11,238 bases of DNA from JALHMQ01 sp020248785 (lineage in GTDB: Bacteria; Pseudomonadota; Gammaproteobacteria; Burkholderiales; Burkholderiaceae_F): positions 1-11,238 of the forward strand of contig JBKDNL010000275.1 in assembly GCA_046343415.1 (NCBI GenBank). Direction: 5' to 3'. Position numbers and translations under genes: made by a program. This document shows, one piece after another, positions 1 to 6,113 of this stretch. Positions within the stretch are counted from its first letter, which is position 1; each line of letters opens with the position of its first letter. The notes below the pieces were generated by a model. That model saw only the letters and a program-made list of their open reading frames with translations. It searched no databases and was not told the DNA's origin.

Positions 1-2
1 GC

Positions 3-107
3 CAGCAGCACGACGAAGAGCAGCAGCGCCAGCGCAGCATCGCAGCCCTCAAGCGACGCGCCGCCGCGCTCGGCTTCGCAGTCACGCCGACGCCCGTGCC
101 GGCATGA
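3..107 (+). CDS. 3' end of an unidentified gene, possibly a transposase tail
   Basis: The frame is open from the window edge to a TGA at 105-107 and codes for a charged, Gln/Arg-rich stretch followed by a short helix-like tail ending in LKRRAAALGF and a Pro/Val/Ala run. Third positions are mostly G or C, as in the real genes of this window. Basic tails of this kind (helix, then a short 'RRAxxLGxxL' segment) are often seen at the C-termini of insertion-sequence transposases, but only about 34 residues are visible and no catalytic motif is included. Everything upstream is outside the window. The transposase assignment is a guess from style alone; the existence of a gene end here is somewhat better supported. 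Confidence 0.3.
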   Translation, partial: QQHDEEQQRQRSIAALKRRAAALGFAVTPTPVPA

Positions 108-139
108 AAACGTCCCTCAACCCGTTTTGTTTCTCATGA

Positions 140-163
140 GAGGGCGGGCGATGAACCGCCCTC
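140..163. repeat. Perfect 8-bp inverted repeat after the first gene
   Basis: GAGGGCGG (140-147) and CCGCCCTC (156-163) are perfect inverted arms around an 8-base loop. The site follows the stop codon at 107 by 32 bases, so it could act as a 3'-end hairpin or terminator for that gene, but no T-run follows the stem. The rest of 108-346 holds no gene that I can support. Confidence 0.35.
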
Positions 164-346
164 GCCGAACGCGCCCATCCACGACCTGAATCCGACCTTG
201 CCGGTCGGCCCGCGGCGCGTCGTCATGCCCGTGCTGGAAGCGCCGATCAGGACGACCCAGAGCACGTCATCGCGCTTGCGTGTAGTGCGGCATAAGACGG
301 TATGAGGTGGCGCGCGACCAATCTGGCCGCGCGCGGGCAGAGCACA

Positions 347-598
347 TCAAAGCCGCCGCACATCCGGCAGCCACGCCACCAGCTTGCCGTCCTCGAACAC
401 CGCCGCACCGGCGCGGCCTTCGACGTGCTGCAGCGTGACCTCACGCTGCGGCTCGGCGCGGGCACGCTGCTGGCGGCGCTGCTCGAGCCGCGCGGCCAGA
501 CGCACCAGCGCGGCGCTGGCGGCGAGCAGCATTGCGGTGGCCGGATGCGCGGGGCGCCGGAACGGGCCGGCGGGTGTCAGTTGCATGGTCCGCTCCAT
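347..598 (-). CDS. Small hypothetical protein (83 aa), mobile-element style
   Basis: An 83-residue protein of unknown function. The ATG at 598 is preceded on the minus strand by a strong Shine-Dalgarno run (GGAAAGGAG), which decides the start. Third positions are almost all G or C. The N-terminal half is Ala/Leu/Arg-rich and would form a basic helix (about residues 20-45, ending in an RRQQRARAE-type stretch). The C-terminal half has a compact beta-like block, GAAVFEDGKLVAWLPDV (about residues 64-80), a 'short strand, DGK turn, strand' pattern that I associate with small hypothetical proteins of phage or integrated elements. It lies 69 bases downstream of the 55-aa gene on the same strand, so the two are probably cotranscribed. 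A 7-bp hairpin (GCGTCCG 619-625 with CGGACGC 631-637) sits in the gap. No enzymatic motif is visible. Confidence 0.6.
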   Translation of the reverse strand: MERTMQLTPAGPFRRPAHPATAMLLAASAALVRLAARLEQRRQQRARAEPQREVTLQHVEGRAGAAVFEDGKLVAWLPDVRRL

Positions 599-667
599 GG
601 CGAACTCCTTTCCTTCGGGCGTCCGGGTCGCGGACGCGGTGAGCTGGGCTGCGCTGCTCGTGGCGAC

Positions 668-835
668 TCAGCGTTCGTCGAGCAGCCTGCGCAGGGCGCG
701 GGCAGCGGCCTGGCGCTCGGTCTTGCGGCCTGCCCCGTGGGCGCCCGCGCTGCGAAACAGCGCACGCACGACCAGGGGGTTGCGCGGCACGCGGCGGACC
801 GAGGTGGAGTTGCGGTTAATCTTTATGGTCTTCAT
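668..835 (-). CDS. Small basic hypothetical protein (55 aa)
   Basis: A 55-residue, strongly basic protein starting MKTIKINRNSTSVRRVPRNP. The ATG at 835 has an excellent Shine-Dalgarno on the minus strand (GAAAGGAG, about 7 bases away). A longer in-frame reading from 970 exists, but it would run through the terminator hairpin at 868-896 and has no ribosome site, so the short version is preferred. The core 'RNPLVVRALFRSAGAHG' followed by a basic helix (ERQAAARALRRLL) resembles short proteins often found in prophages and integrative elements of Burkholderiales; that is family memory, not a database match. It sits between an intrinsic terminator upstream and the 83-aa gene downstream. Function unknown; the charge would suit nucleic-acid binding, which is inference. 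Confidence 0.6.
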   Translation of the reverse strand: MKTIKINRNSTSVRRVPRNPLVVRALFRSAGAHGAGRKTERQAAARALRRLLDER

Positions 836-856
836 GGTTCGGCTCCTTTCGCGTGC

Positions 857-896
857 AACAAACAAAACGGCCCGGGTGCTTGCGCAACCCGGGCCG
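857..896 (-). terminator. Intrinsic terminator, possible attenuator
   Basis: CGGCCCGGGT (868-877) and ACCCGGGCCG (887-896) form a perfect 10-bp GC-rich stem with a 9-base loop. On the minus strand the stem is followed directly by TTTTGTTTGTTG, the classic rho-independent layout; on the plus strand no T-run follows. It lies 24 bases after the stop of the 34-codon ORF and 21 bases before the ribosome site region of the 55-aa gene. It would therefore end most transcripts after the short ORF, with the two small genes reached by read-through. Confidence 0.75.
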
Positions 897-920
897 CCGT
901 GTGGCGAGAGCGTGCTGATG

Positions 921-1025
921 TCAGCGCAGCTCGCGCACCTCCCGGGTTGCATGTGTCGCGACCGATGCACCGGCGGCCTGGCCGCCAGTGAGCATGGCGA
1001 TCGTGAAGAAGCTTGTGTTCACCAT
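921..1025 (-). CDS. Leader-like small ORF (34 aa)
   Basis: A 34-codon minus-strand ORF starting MVNTSFFTIAMLTGG, with a hydrophobic, small-residue-rich middle (about residues 6-23) and a charged tail (TREVRELR). Codon third positions are mainly G or C. A weak ribosome site (AGGACC) lies about 9 bases before the ATG at 1025; an in-frame GTG directly precedes it and is an alternative start. It lies about 80 bases downstream of a predicted promoter and is followed by an intrinsic terminator. It may be a real small protein, perhaps membrane-associated, or a leader peptide that controls read-through. No runs of one regulatory amino acid are seen, so classical amino-acid attenuation is not indicated. 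Confidence 0.45.
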   Translation of the reverse strand: MVNTSFFTIAMLTGGQAAGASVATHATREVRELR

Positions 1026-1103
1026 CACTTGAGGTCCTGTGCTTGCGTAGCTGCGTGCCTCCCGCCGTTGAGCGGAACGGGCAACAGATCACTTGCTGCG
1101 AAT

Positions 1104-1161
1104 GATAAATAACTATTTATCTTGCGCAAGTCGTTTTATCAACAATTTCATCACTTGATAA
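1104..1161. promoter_or_regulatory. Cluster of three inverted repeats, candidate operator
   Basis: In an AT-rich patch unlike the rest of the window, three perfect inverted repeats lie side by side: GATAAATA (1104-1111) with TATTTATC (1114-1121), 2-base centre; the 10-base palindrome CTTGCGCAAG (1121-1130); and TTATCAA (1136-1142) with TTGATAA (1155-1161), 12-base spacer. The first overlaps the predicted -10 element and the third overlaps the -35 element of the minus-strand promoter, as expected for repressor-binding sites. The regulator encoded at 1192-1764 is the nearest candidate to bind here, which is inference. Confidence 0.5.
1114..1142 (-). promoter_or_regulatory. Sigma-70-type promoter for the leftward small genes
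   Basis: Reading the minus strand, TTGATA (1142-1137) and TAAATA (1119-1114) are separated by exactly 17 bases and resemble -35 and -10 elements. Transcription would start near 1106 and give a leader of about 80 bases before the 34-codon ORF. The context is the only AT-rich stretch nearby and no other gene on that strand starts here. Confidence 0.55.
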
Positions 1162-1191
1162 CGGTAGTCCGCGGCCCGGTGGCGCGGCCGC

Positions 1192-1764
1192 TCAGCGGCG
1201 GCGCTTGAGTGGCTGCACGCCGGCCTGCGAGCGGCGGAGCAGCTCGGCCTCGCTCGCACGATCGCCGCGCGCTGGCTGCGCCGCGGGCGGCGGGGAGGCG
1301 CTCAGCGCCGGGGCGGCAACCAGCACTTCGCTGAGCAGGTCAAGCAGGCGGGCGCGCGCCTTGTCCGGGTGGCGACGGTAGTAGGTCAGGACGAGGCCGA
1401 CGATGAATCGTTCGTCATCGGTTTGCGCGGCCAGTTCCGCCTCGTCGGCGCGTTCGGTCGAGGACAACGGCGCGGGCGCGAGCGGCGCGGGTGCGGACGC
1501 TCCGCCCTGCGGATGCGGCGTGTCCATCCAGCCGTAGGGCTTGCGCATGCGCTCCTCGAACTGGCGCGCCAGGCGTTCGCCAATCTGGCGCGATCGGCTC
1601 TTGATCTGGCTCCAGTAGCTCGGCTGGATCTGCAGGCGCTCGGCGAAGCGGCCCTCCAGTCCGCGCAAGGTCGCTGCATCCGGCTGACGCGCCGCCTGCT
1701 GTACGAACTCCTCGAACAGCAGCAGCGCGTTGTCGAGCCGGACCTGGGCAAGGTCGATGGGCAT
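1192..1764 (-). CDS. Cro/C1-like helix-turn-helix transcriptional regulator
   Basis: A 190-residue putative DNA-binding regulator. The N-terminal helix (MPIDLAQVRLDNALLLFEEF) is followed by a helix-turn-helix core: LRGLEGRFAERLQI (about 33-46), a recognition-helix candidate PSYWSQIKS (48-56) and RQIGERLARQFEERMRKPYGWMD (59-81). The pattern 'small-domain reader, SQIKxxxRxIGxxLARQxE...GWxD' is familiar from phage-repressor-like regulators of Burkholderiales. The middle (82-105) is Pro/Ala-rich linker; 113-150 is a predicted helical domain (DDERFIVGLVLTYYRRHPDKARARLLDLLSEVL), perhaps for dimerisation; the end is basic (LKRRR). The frame stays open upstream to 2121, but the family-like sequence begins at the ATG at 1764, which has only a weak ribosome site. 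It is transcribed away from the amidase and towards the small-gene operon with the palindrome cluster; either could be its target. Confidence 0.65.
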   Translation of the reverse strand: MPIDLAQVRLDNALLLFEEFVQQAARQPDAATLRGLEGRFAERLQIQPSYWSQIKSRSRQIGERLARQFEERMRKPYGWMDTPHPQGGASAPAPLAPAPLSSTERADEAELAAQTDDERFIVGLVLTYYRRHPDKARARLLDLLSEVLVAAPALSASPPPAAQPARGDRASEAELLRRSQAGVQPLKRRR

Positions 1765-1876
1765 GTTGCCCAGATGATAAAGCTCGCCGCCCGAACCGAC
1801 TTGGCCGCTCGGCGGCGCAGCGCCGAAGCGGTAGGCCGCGCGGTTGGACGGATGCCGAAATGCTCCGCCGCCAGGG

Positions 1877-1990
1877 AGGCAGCAGCGCCTCGTACTTCGA
1901 CGTGCTCCGCACCGCGTCAACGGTCTCGAAATCGCCGCTGGCGACCGTGCGGTTGGTGACCGTGGTGTTTCCCCTCGCAGGACGTGGCAT
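1877..1990 (-). pseudogene. Possible relic of a short coding sequence
   Basis: From an ATG at 1990 the minus strand reads MPRPARGNTTVTNRTVASGD and continues FETVDAVRSTSKYEALLP, with nearly every codon ending in G or C and a balanced, protein-like residue mix (D, E, K, F, Y). After about 1877 the frame turns Arg/Ser-rich and loses this character, while the +1/-1 neighbouring frame becomes more protein-like, which suggests a frameshift. I do not recognise the family. A plus-strand reading across the same bases also has high third-position GC, so coding strand is not certain. It may be a decayed gene or an N-terminal piece displaced by rearrangement. Confidence 0.25.
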
Positions 1991-2142
1991 GCAGAAACGA
2001 GAAGCTCCAGCGAAGCAAGGGCGAGACCGGTGCGGCAAGCAGGGGCCTGACCGTACGCAGCAGAAACAACGCTGCGAAGTGGTGAATCGCAGGAGCACTG
2101 AAGGCGACGAAGCGCGTCCATCGGCCTAGCCTGGCCGCGCGC

Positions 2143-2156
2143 CGTGCCACGGCACG
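2143..2156. promoter_or_regulatory. Inverted repeat upstream of the amidase
   Basis: CGTGCC (2143-2148) and GGCACG (2151-2156) form a perfect 6-bp dyad with a 2-base centre, 39 bases before the amidase start. Position and symmetry fit an operator, but in DNA this GC-rich a dyad of this size can arise by chance. Confidence 0.3.
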
Positions 2157-2195
2157 CAGGCGGATGGCAGGATCGTTGCTTGACCTGCCGACATC

Positions 2196-3596
2196 ATGCA
2201 GATCGTCGACGCAACAGCACGTGAGGTGGCACAGGCCGTCACGCAGGGCGCAATTGGCCCCGCTGAAGTGGTTCGCCAGGCATGGGAGCGCATCGCAGCG
2301 ACCAACCCCGGGCTGAACGCCCTGATCGACGTGCAGCCCGACGACGCGCTCGCGCAGGCGCGGAGCGTGGACGAGCGGCTGCGTGCCGGGCACGCGTTGC
2401 CCCTGGCCGGCGTGCCCGTCACCGTCAAGGACAACCTGTGGGTCGAGGGTCGGCGCGCCACCTATGGCTCGCGCCTGTTCGCCGACCATGTCGCGCCACG
2501 GGACACCTGGGCCGTGGCGCGGCTGAAAGCGGCTGGCGCGATCATCATCGGGATCAGCAACTGCTCGGAGTTCGCCTGCCGCGGGGTGACCACGAACCCA
2601 CTGCACGGCACCACTCGCAATCCGCTCGATCCAACGCGCACGCCTGGCGGCTCGTCGGGGGGTGCAGTGGCCTCGGTTGCAGCCGGCATGGCATCCCTGG
2701 CGCTCGCCACGGATGCCGGCGGCTCGATTCGTCGCCCTGCCGCGCACACGGGGCTGGTTGGGTTGAAGCCGACGCTTGGGCGGGTGGCCCACCCCTGGGG
2801 CTTTGCCGATCCGAGCGCTGAGATCTCGGTGGTCGGGCCGATCGCGCGTTGCGTGGACGACATCGCACTCGTCCTCGACGTGCTGACTGGGCACGACGGT
2901 CGCGACCTGTACAGCGCTCCGGGCCGATGCGAGCCATGGACGGCGCGCGGTCAGCGCATCGGCTACTCGCCTCAACTGGGCTGCGACTTCGACATTGATC
3001 CGGTTGTTGCCGCGGCCGTGGAGCGCGCCGCGCTGGCGAGCGAAGGGTTTGGCCATGTCGTCGAGCGCGCCGATCCCGCATGGCCGCCCGGCACCAAGGC
3101 ATATCCGCTGCTGCAATTGCAGCAGGCAGCGCTGGCGGCGCTGTTCACCGCGCGATGGCAGGCGGAGCCGCAGTCCTTCGATCCCGACATCGGCGCGCAG
3201 ATCGAGGCCGGCCTGGCCGTCAGCGGCCCCCGCATCGCGGAGCTTCTGCGCCTGCGCGAGGCGCTGACACAGGCGCTCGGCGACTACTTCGAGCGCTACG
3301 ACCTGCTGCTGGCGCCGACGGTCCCTTGCGAGGCGTGGTCACTGGCGCTGTCGGCACCGTCGCACATCGCAGGTCGTGCCGTCGGGCCACGTGCGCATGC
3401 GGCCTTCACGCCGCTGTTCAACTACTGCGGCGTGCCAGCCCTGACGCTGCCCTGCGGCGTTGGCGCCGATGGACTGCCGGTGGGCCTGCAGATCGTCGGG
3501 TCGCGCTGGCAGGACGAGCGCGTTCTCGGACTGGCAGGCCAGTTGGAGCGCGTGCTGCCGTACCGGGTGCGAGCGCCCTCGTCATTGGCAATGTAA
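2196..3596 (+). CDS. Amidase-signature family hydrolase
   Basis: A 466-residue cytoplasmic amidase that should hydrolyse an amide (R-CO-NH2 to acid plus ammonia) with the Ser-cisSer-Lys triad of the amidase-signature family. The expected residues are all present at family spacing: Lys78 in VPVTVKDN, cis-Ser153 in PGGSSGGA, and nucleophile Ser177 in ATDAGGSIRRPA. The usual GTTRNP block precedes the Ser-rich loop, and the C-terminal GLPVGLQIVG motif (about 431-440) is present; length is normal. The ATG at 2196 is the only start available after an in-frame TGA at 2181, although the ribosome site is weak. No signal peptide is seen. The gene is divergent from the regulator at 1192-1764 and converges on the binding-protein gene, 64 bases away. 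In context it probably releases ammonia from an open-chain amide, carbamate or ureide made by the other enzymes here. The GatA role is unlikely, because no gatB or gatC partner is seen. Substrate cannot be told from sequence. Confidence 0.9.
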   Translation: MQIVDATAREVAQAVTQGAIGPAEVVRQAWERIAATNPGLNALIDVQPDDALAQARSVDERLRAGHALPLAGVPVTVKDNLWVEGRRATYGSRLFADHVAPRDTWAVARLKAAGAIIIGISNCSEFACRGVTTNPLHGTTRNPLDPTRTPGGSSGGAVASVAAGMASLALATDAGGSIRRPAAHTGLVGLKPTLGRVAHPWGFADPSAEISVVGPIARCVDDIALVLDVLTGHDGRDLYSAPGRCEPWTARGQRIGYSPQLGCDFDIDPVVAAAVERAALASEGFGHVVERADPAWPPGTKAYPLLQLQQAALAALFTARWQAEPQSFDPDIGAQIEAGLAVSGPRIAELLRLREALTQALGDYFERYDLLLAPTVPCEAWSLALSAPSHIAGRAVGPRAHAAFTPLFNYCGVPALTLPCGVGADGLPVGLQIVGSRWQDERVLGLAGQLERVLPYRVRAPSSLAM

Positions 3597-3599
3597 GGC

Positions 3600-3624
3600 G
3601 ACGGCGCGCGGCAGGCGCGCCGTC
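3600..3624. terminator. Hairpin between convergent genes
   Basis: GACGGCGCGC (3600-3609) and GCGCGCCGTC (3615-3624) form a perfect 10-bp stem with a 5-base loop, in the 64-base gap between the convergent amidase and binding-protein genes. It begins 3 bases after the amidase TAA. No T-run follows on either side, so it is a plausible bidirectional 3'-end hairpin but not a textbook intrinsic terminator. Confidence 0.55.
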
Positions 3625-3660
3625 CTCAGGGGGCGGGGTCATGCGGATCAGGCAGACGGA

Positions 3661-4713
3661 TCAGACCTTGATCTCGCGATTGAAGCGCTCGATCATGGCC
3701 TGGCGACGCGGGTTGAGCTTGGCCCAGTCCACGCGGTTGAACTTCTCCATGTCCGCCAGCGAGCCGTACTGGCGCACGCCCGCCGACAAGGTGGCCTTGC
3801 TGTTGGTCGGTGCCACGAAGAAAGGCGCCTCGGCCATTTTGCTCTGCACCTCCGGGCTGATGGCGGCATTGATATAGGCCGCGGCGAGATCCACGTTCTT
3901 GGTGTTCTTGATGATGCAGAACGCCGCGAGCACCAGCGACCAGCCGGTGTCGGGGCGCGCCAGCGCGATCGGCACGCCGCGCGCCTGCAGGTCACCCACG
4001 TTGTTGTTGTAGTGCACCGAGATGTCGATCTGACCCTGCTGGAACAGTGTGGCCAGCGCACCGGGGTTGGCCGCCACCGCGCCAACGTTGGGCAGCACCG
4101 CCTTCAGGAAGTCGAAGCCGGGCTCCAGGTTCTCTTCGTTACCGCCGCGCAGCTTGGCCAGTTCCACCATCCACGCCGAGCCGAGCGTGGAGCCCAGGCC
4201 CACCAGGCCGACGCGGCCCTTGAACTCGGGCTTGAGCAGATCGTTCCACGAGCGCGGCGGCGTCTTGATCTTCTCGGTGTTGTAGGCGATGCCGAACACC
4301 TGCGCCGAGGCGAACACGCCCAGGCCGCGCGGGTCGATGAAACGCGGCGGGATGTCCTTGAGGTTGGGCACCTTGTCGGCTGGGATCTTCTCGAAGATGT
4401 CGTGCTGCAGGGCGTTCAGGTATGGGCCCTCGTCGAGAATCACGGTGTCGAACGGCGGGTTGTTCTTCGAAGCAACCACGCGCGACACGGTGTCGACCGC
4501 CAGCGAGGCCACGAGGTTGACGGATGCCTTGGTCGCCGCCGTGAACGCGGGCACCAGGTGCTGACGGTGCGCGGTCTCCCACGCGCCGGGATAGGTGGTG
4601 GCGGCAATGCTGCCGCTGGCACGCGCGGCGGGCAGCGCGCCGCCGAGCGCGAGTGCACTGCCGGCTGCAAGGCCCTGGACAAGATGGCGCCGCGACTGAT
4701 CGATCGTTCTCAT
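3661..4713 (-). CDS. PotD/PotF-like periplasmic solute-binding protein, Tat signal
   Basis: A 350-residue extracellular solute-binding protein of the spermidine/putrescine-type ABC group. It starts with a twin-arginine signal (SRRHLVQG, residues 7-14), a hydrophobic stretch (LAAGSALALGGAL) and an Ala-Arg-Ala cleavage site near residue 32, so it is probably exported folded. The mature part carries the family landmarks: YPGAWE near the start, FDTVILDEGP (88-97), FGIAYNTEKI (140-149), PRSWNDLLKPEFKGRV (153-168) and the helical C-terminus. The ATG at 4713 has a ribosome site (TAGGAAA). It is the missing binding subunit for the ATPase and two permeases encoded divergently, 260 bases away. Family membership is clear; the ligand is not, and 'polyamine' should be read as family style only, since close relatives bind many small nitrogenous or organic-acid solutes. 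Confidence 0.88.
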   Translation of the reverse strand: MRTIDQSRRHLVQGLAAGSALALGGALPAARASGSIAATTYPGAWETAHRQHLVPAFTAATKASVNLVASLAVDTVSRVVASKNNPPFDTVILDEGPYLNALQHDIFEKIPADKVPNLKDIPPRFIDPRGLGVFASAQVFGIAYNTEKIKTPPRSWNDLLKPEFKGRVGLVGLGSTLGSAWMVELAKLRGGNEENLEPGFDFLKAVLPNVGAVAANPGALATLFQQGQIDISVHYNNNVGDLQARGVPIALARPDTGWSLVLAAFCIIKNTKNVDLAAAYINAAISPEVQSKMAEAPFFVAPTNSKATLSAGVRQYGSLADMEKFNRVDWAKLNPRRQAMIERFNREIKV

Positions 4714-4973
4714 GGTTTTTCCTATGTGATGTCTGGGTGGAACCGCCGGGTCGCGGTTCGCAAGGTCTGTGCCATGCGTGCCGCCACTGAACGAGCACGC
4801 ACGCAGCGGCGCCTTGACGGAGCGCCGACGCGCGAGCGCAGTGCGCGTTGTTGCCCGCTTGGTGCATTCGACCGTCCAGGCGATCAGATCTGGTGCGCCG
4901 CGCGCCCTCGCGGCGATGCATGCGCGTGGCATGGATCTTGAGACCACTCGATCCGGTCAACTGGGACACCACC
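4714..4973. promoter_or_regulatory. Divergent control region of the transport genes
   Basis: 260 bases separate the start codons of the binding protein (minus) and the ATPase (plus), and no gene is supported inside. Promoters for both transcription units should lie here, but I cannot pick a confident -35/-10 pair. The clearest structure is a dyad, GAACCGC (4740-4746) with GCGGTTC (4753-4759), 6-base centre, 27 bases upstream of the binding-protein start; it could be an operator or a leader hairpin. Confidence 0.45.
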
Positions 4974-6113
4974 ATGAAGAGAGATCTGGACAGCGGACAG
5001 GTCACGGCCGGCCTCGGCGAACCGGCCATCGCGGGTACGGCGCTGTCGCTCGACCGCATCACGCATCGCTACGGCAGCGGCGTGGCCGTCGACGACGTGG
5101 CGCTGGAGATCGGTCGCGGTGAACTGGTGGCGCTGCTGGGGCCGTCGGGCTGCGGCAAGACCACGCTGCTGCGGATCATCGCCGGCCTGCTGCGCCAGAC
5201 CGAGGGCCACGTGATGATCGACGGCGCGGCGGTCGATGCGCTCCCACCCAACGAGCGTGGCGCCGGCATCGTGTTCCAAAACTATGCGCTGTTTCCGCAC
5301 ATGACGGTGCAGCAAAACGTGGGCTATGGCCTGCGTGCGCGCGGAGCACCGAAGGCCGGGATCGACGCCACGGTCGATCGCATGCTGGCGCTGGTGAAAA
5401 TGGAGGCGCTGCGCGGCCGCTATCCGCGCGAGCTTTCGGGCGGCCAGCAGCAGCGGGTCGCGCTGGCGCGCACGCTCGCGGTGGCACCGCGCGTGCTGCT
5501 GCTCGATGAGCCCTTTGCCGCGCTCGACAAGAACCTGCGGCTCGACATGCAGATCGAGGTCAAGCGCATCCAGCGTGAACTGGCGATCACCACCATCATG
5601 GTCACGCACGACCAGGAAGAAGCGCTCAGCATGGCCGACCGCGTGGCCGTGATGAACGCGGGCCGTGTGGAGCAGTTCGCGCCGCCGGAGTCGATCTACG
5701 ACCATCCGGAGTCCTTGTTCGTGGCGCAGTTCATCGGCACCGCCAACTTCATCAAGGGGCGGCTGCACGCCGGCGACGGTGACACGAACGGCGGCTTCGA
5801 CTTCGAGCCCGAGGTCGGCGGCAGCCTCAAGCTCGCCAGCGCGCGCCCCTGCTCGCGCAGCGGCGGCGCGCTGCTGTCGGTCCGACCCGAGCACTGGCAG
5901 CTGCTGCCGGCCGAGGCCACCGCAGGCCTGCCTGCAACCGTGCGCATGGTGCTGCCGCTGGGCCCCACCGTCGTGCACGAGCTGGAGCTGGCTGACGGCA
6001 CGCCGATCAAGGTCGCCACGGTGCGCACCGGCAGCGGTGCGCGCCTGCAACCGGGCAGCACCGTACGGGTGGGCCTGGGCGCGGAGGCCGCCGTGGCGGT
6101 GTTCCAGGCATGA
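4974..6113 (+). CDS. ABC transporter ATPase (PotA-like) with TOBE domain
   Basis: A 379-residue ATP-binding subunit that would power uptake through the two permeases encoded next. All nucleotide-binding motifs are intact: Walker A GPSGCGKT (56-63), Q-loop Gln102 in VFQNYALFPH, signature LSGGQQQR (154-161), Walker B VLLLDEP with Asp178/Glu179, D-loop FAALD and switch His212 in MVTHD. The last third (about 245-379: FIGTANFIKG, LLSVRPEHW, VRVGL) is a TOBE-type regulatory domain, typical of the PotA/MalK group. The start at 4974 is chosen because homology-like sequence begins shortly after it; the ribosome site is weak and an in-frame ATG near 4920 is possible. The stop TGA overlaps the ATG of a 39-codon ORF. 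It is the first gene of a plus-strand operon that runs to 11060. Confidence 0.93.
   Translation: MKRDLDSGQVTAGLGEPAIAGTALSLDRITHRYGSGVAVDDVALEIGRGELVALLGPSGCGKTTLLRIIAGLLRQTEGHVMIDGAAVDALPPNERGAGIVFQNYALFPHMTVQQNVGYGLRARGAPKAGIDATVDRMLALVKMEALRGRYPRELSGGQQQRVALARTLAVAPRVLLLDEPFAALDKNLRLDMQIEVKRIQRELAITTIMVTHDQEEALSMADRVAVMNAGRVEQFAPPESIYDHPESLFVAQFIGTANFIKGRLHAGDGDTNGGFDFEPEVGGSLKLASARPCSRSGGALLSVRPEHWQLLPAEATAGLPATVRMVLPLGPTVVHELELADGTPIKVATVRTGSGARLQPGSTVRVGLGAEAAVAVFQA

Larger units (their letters stand above)
1765..2195. other. Intergenic region between regulator and amidase
   Basis: 431 bases separate the divergent regulator and amidase genes. No intact gene with a ribosome site is convincing on either strand. 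Between about 1877 and 1990 a minus-strand frame looks coding (entered separately), and frames on both strands stay open over a few hundred bases because of the high GC content. An inverted repeat is present at 2143-2156. Promoters for the regulator and the amidase must lie here, but no clear -35/-10 pair stands out. Confidence 0.4.

Noticed and set aside
140..163. Hairpin as a definite rho-independent terminator
   Set aside because: The stem is perfect but no T-run follows on either strand, so it is listed only as an inverted repeat.
302..1112. Long plus-strand open frames (302-991 and 384-1112)
   Set aside because: They lie antisense to two minus-strand genes with strong ribosome sites, have none of their own, and their products are Arg/Ser/Cys-rich with no recognisable pattern, as expected for shadow frames in GC-rich DNA.
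1..2195. CRISPR array, tRNA or rRNA genes
   Set aside because: No regularly spaced repeats, no cloverleaf-like sequence with TTCGA arm and no conserved rRNA segments were seen here or in the rest of the window.
1917..3116. 399-codon minus-strand frame across the amidase gene
   Set aside because: It is antisense to a clearly recognisable amidase with intact catalytic triad; the product is His/Arg-rich and featureless.
3645..3664. Direct repeat GGATCAG (3645-3651 and 3658-3664) near the binding-protein stop
   Set aside because: Seven bases repeated once, partly inside coding sequence; too short to distinguish from chance.
3460..4941. 493-codon plus-strand frame opposite the binding-protein gene
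   Set aside because: Its length only mirrors the well-supported minus-strand gene; the translation is rich in His, Arg and Gly and begins inside the amidase coding sequence.
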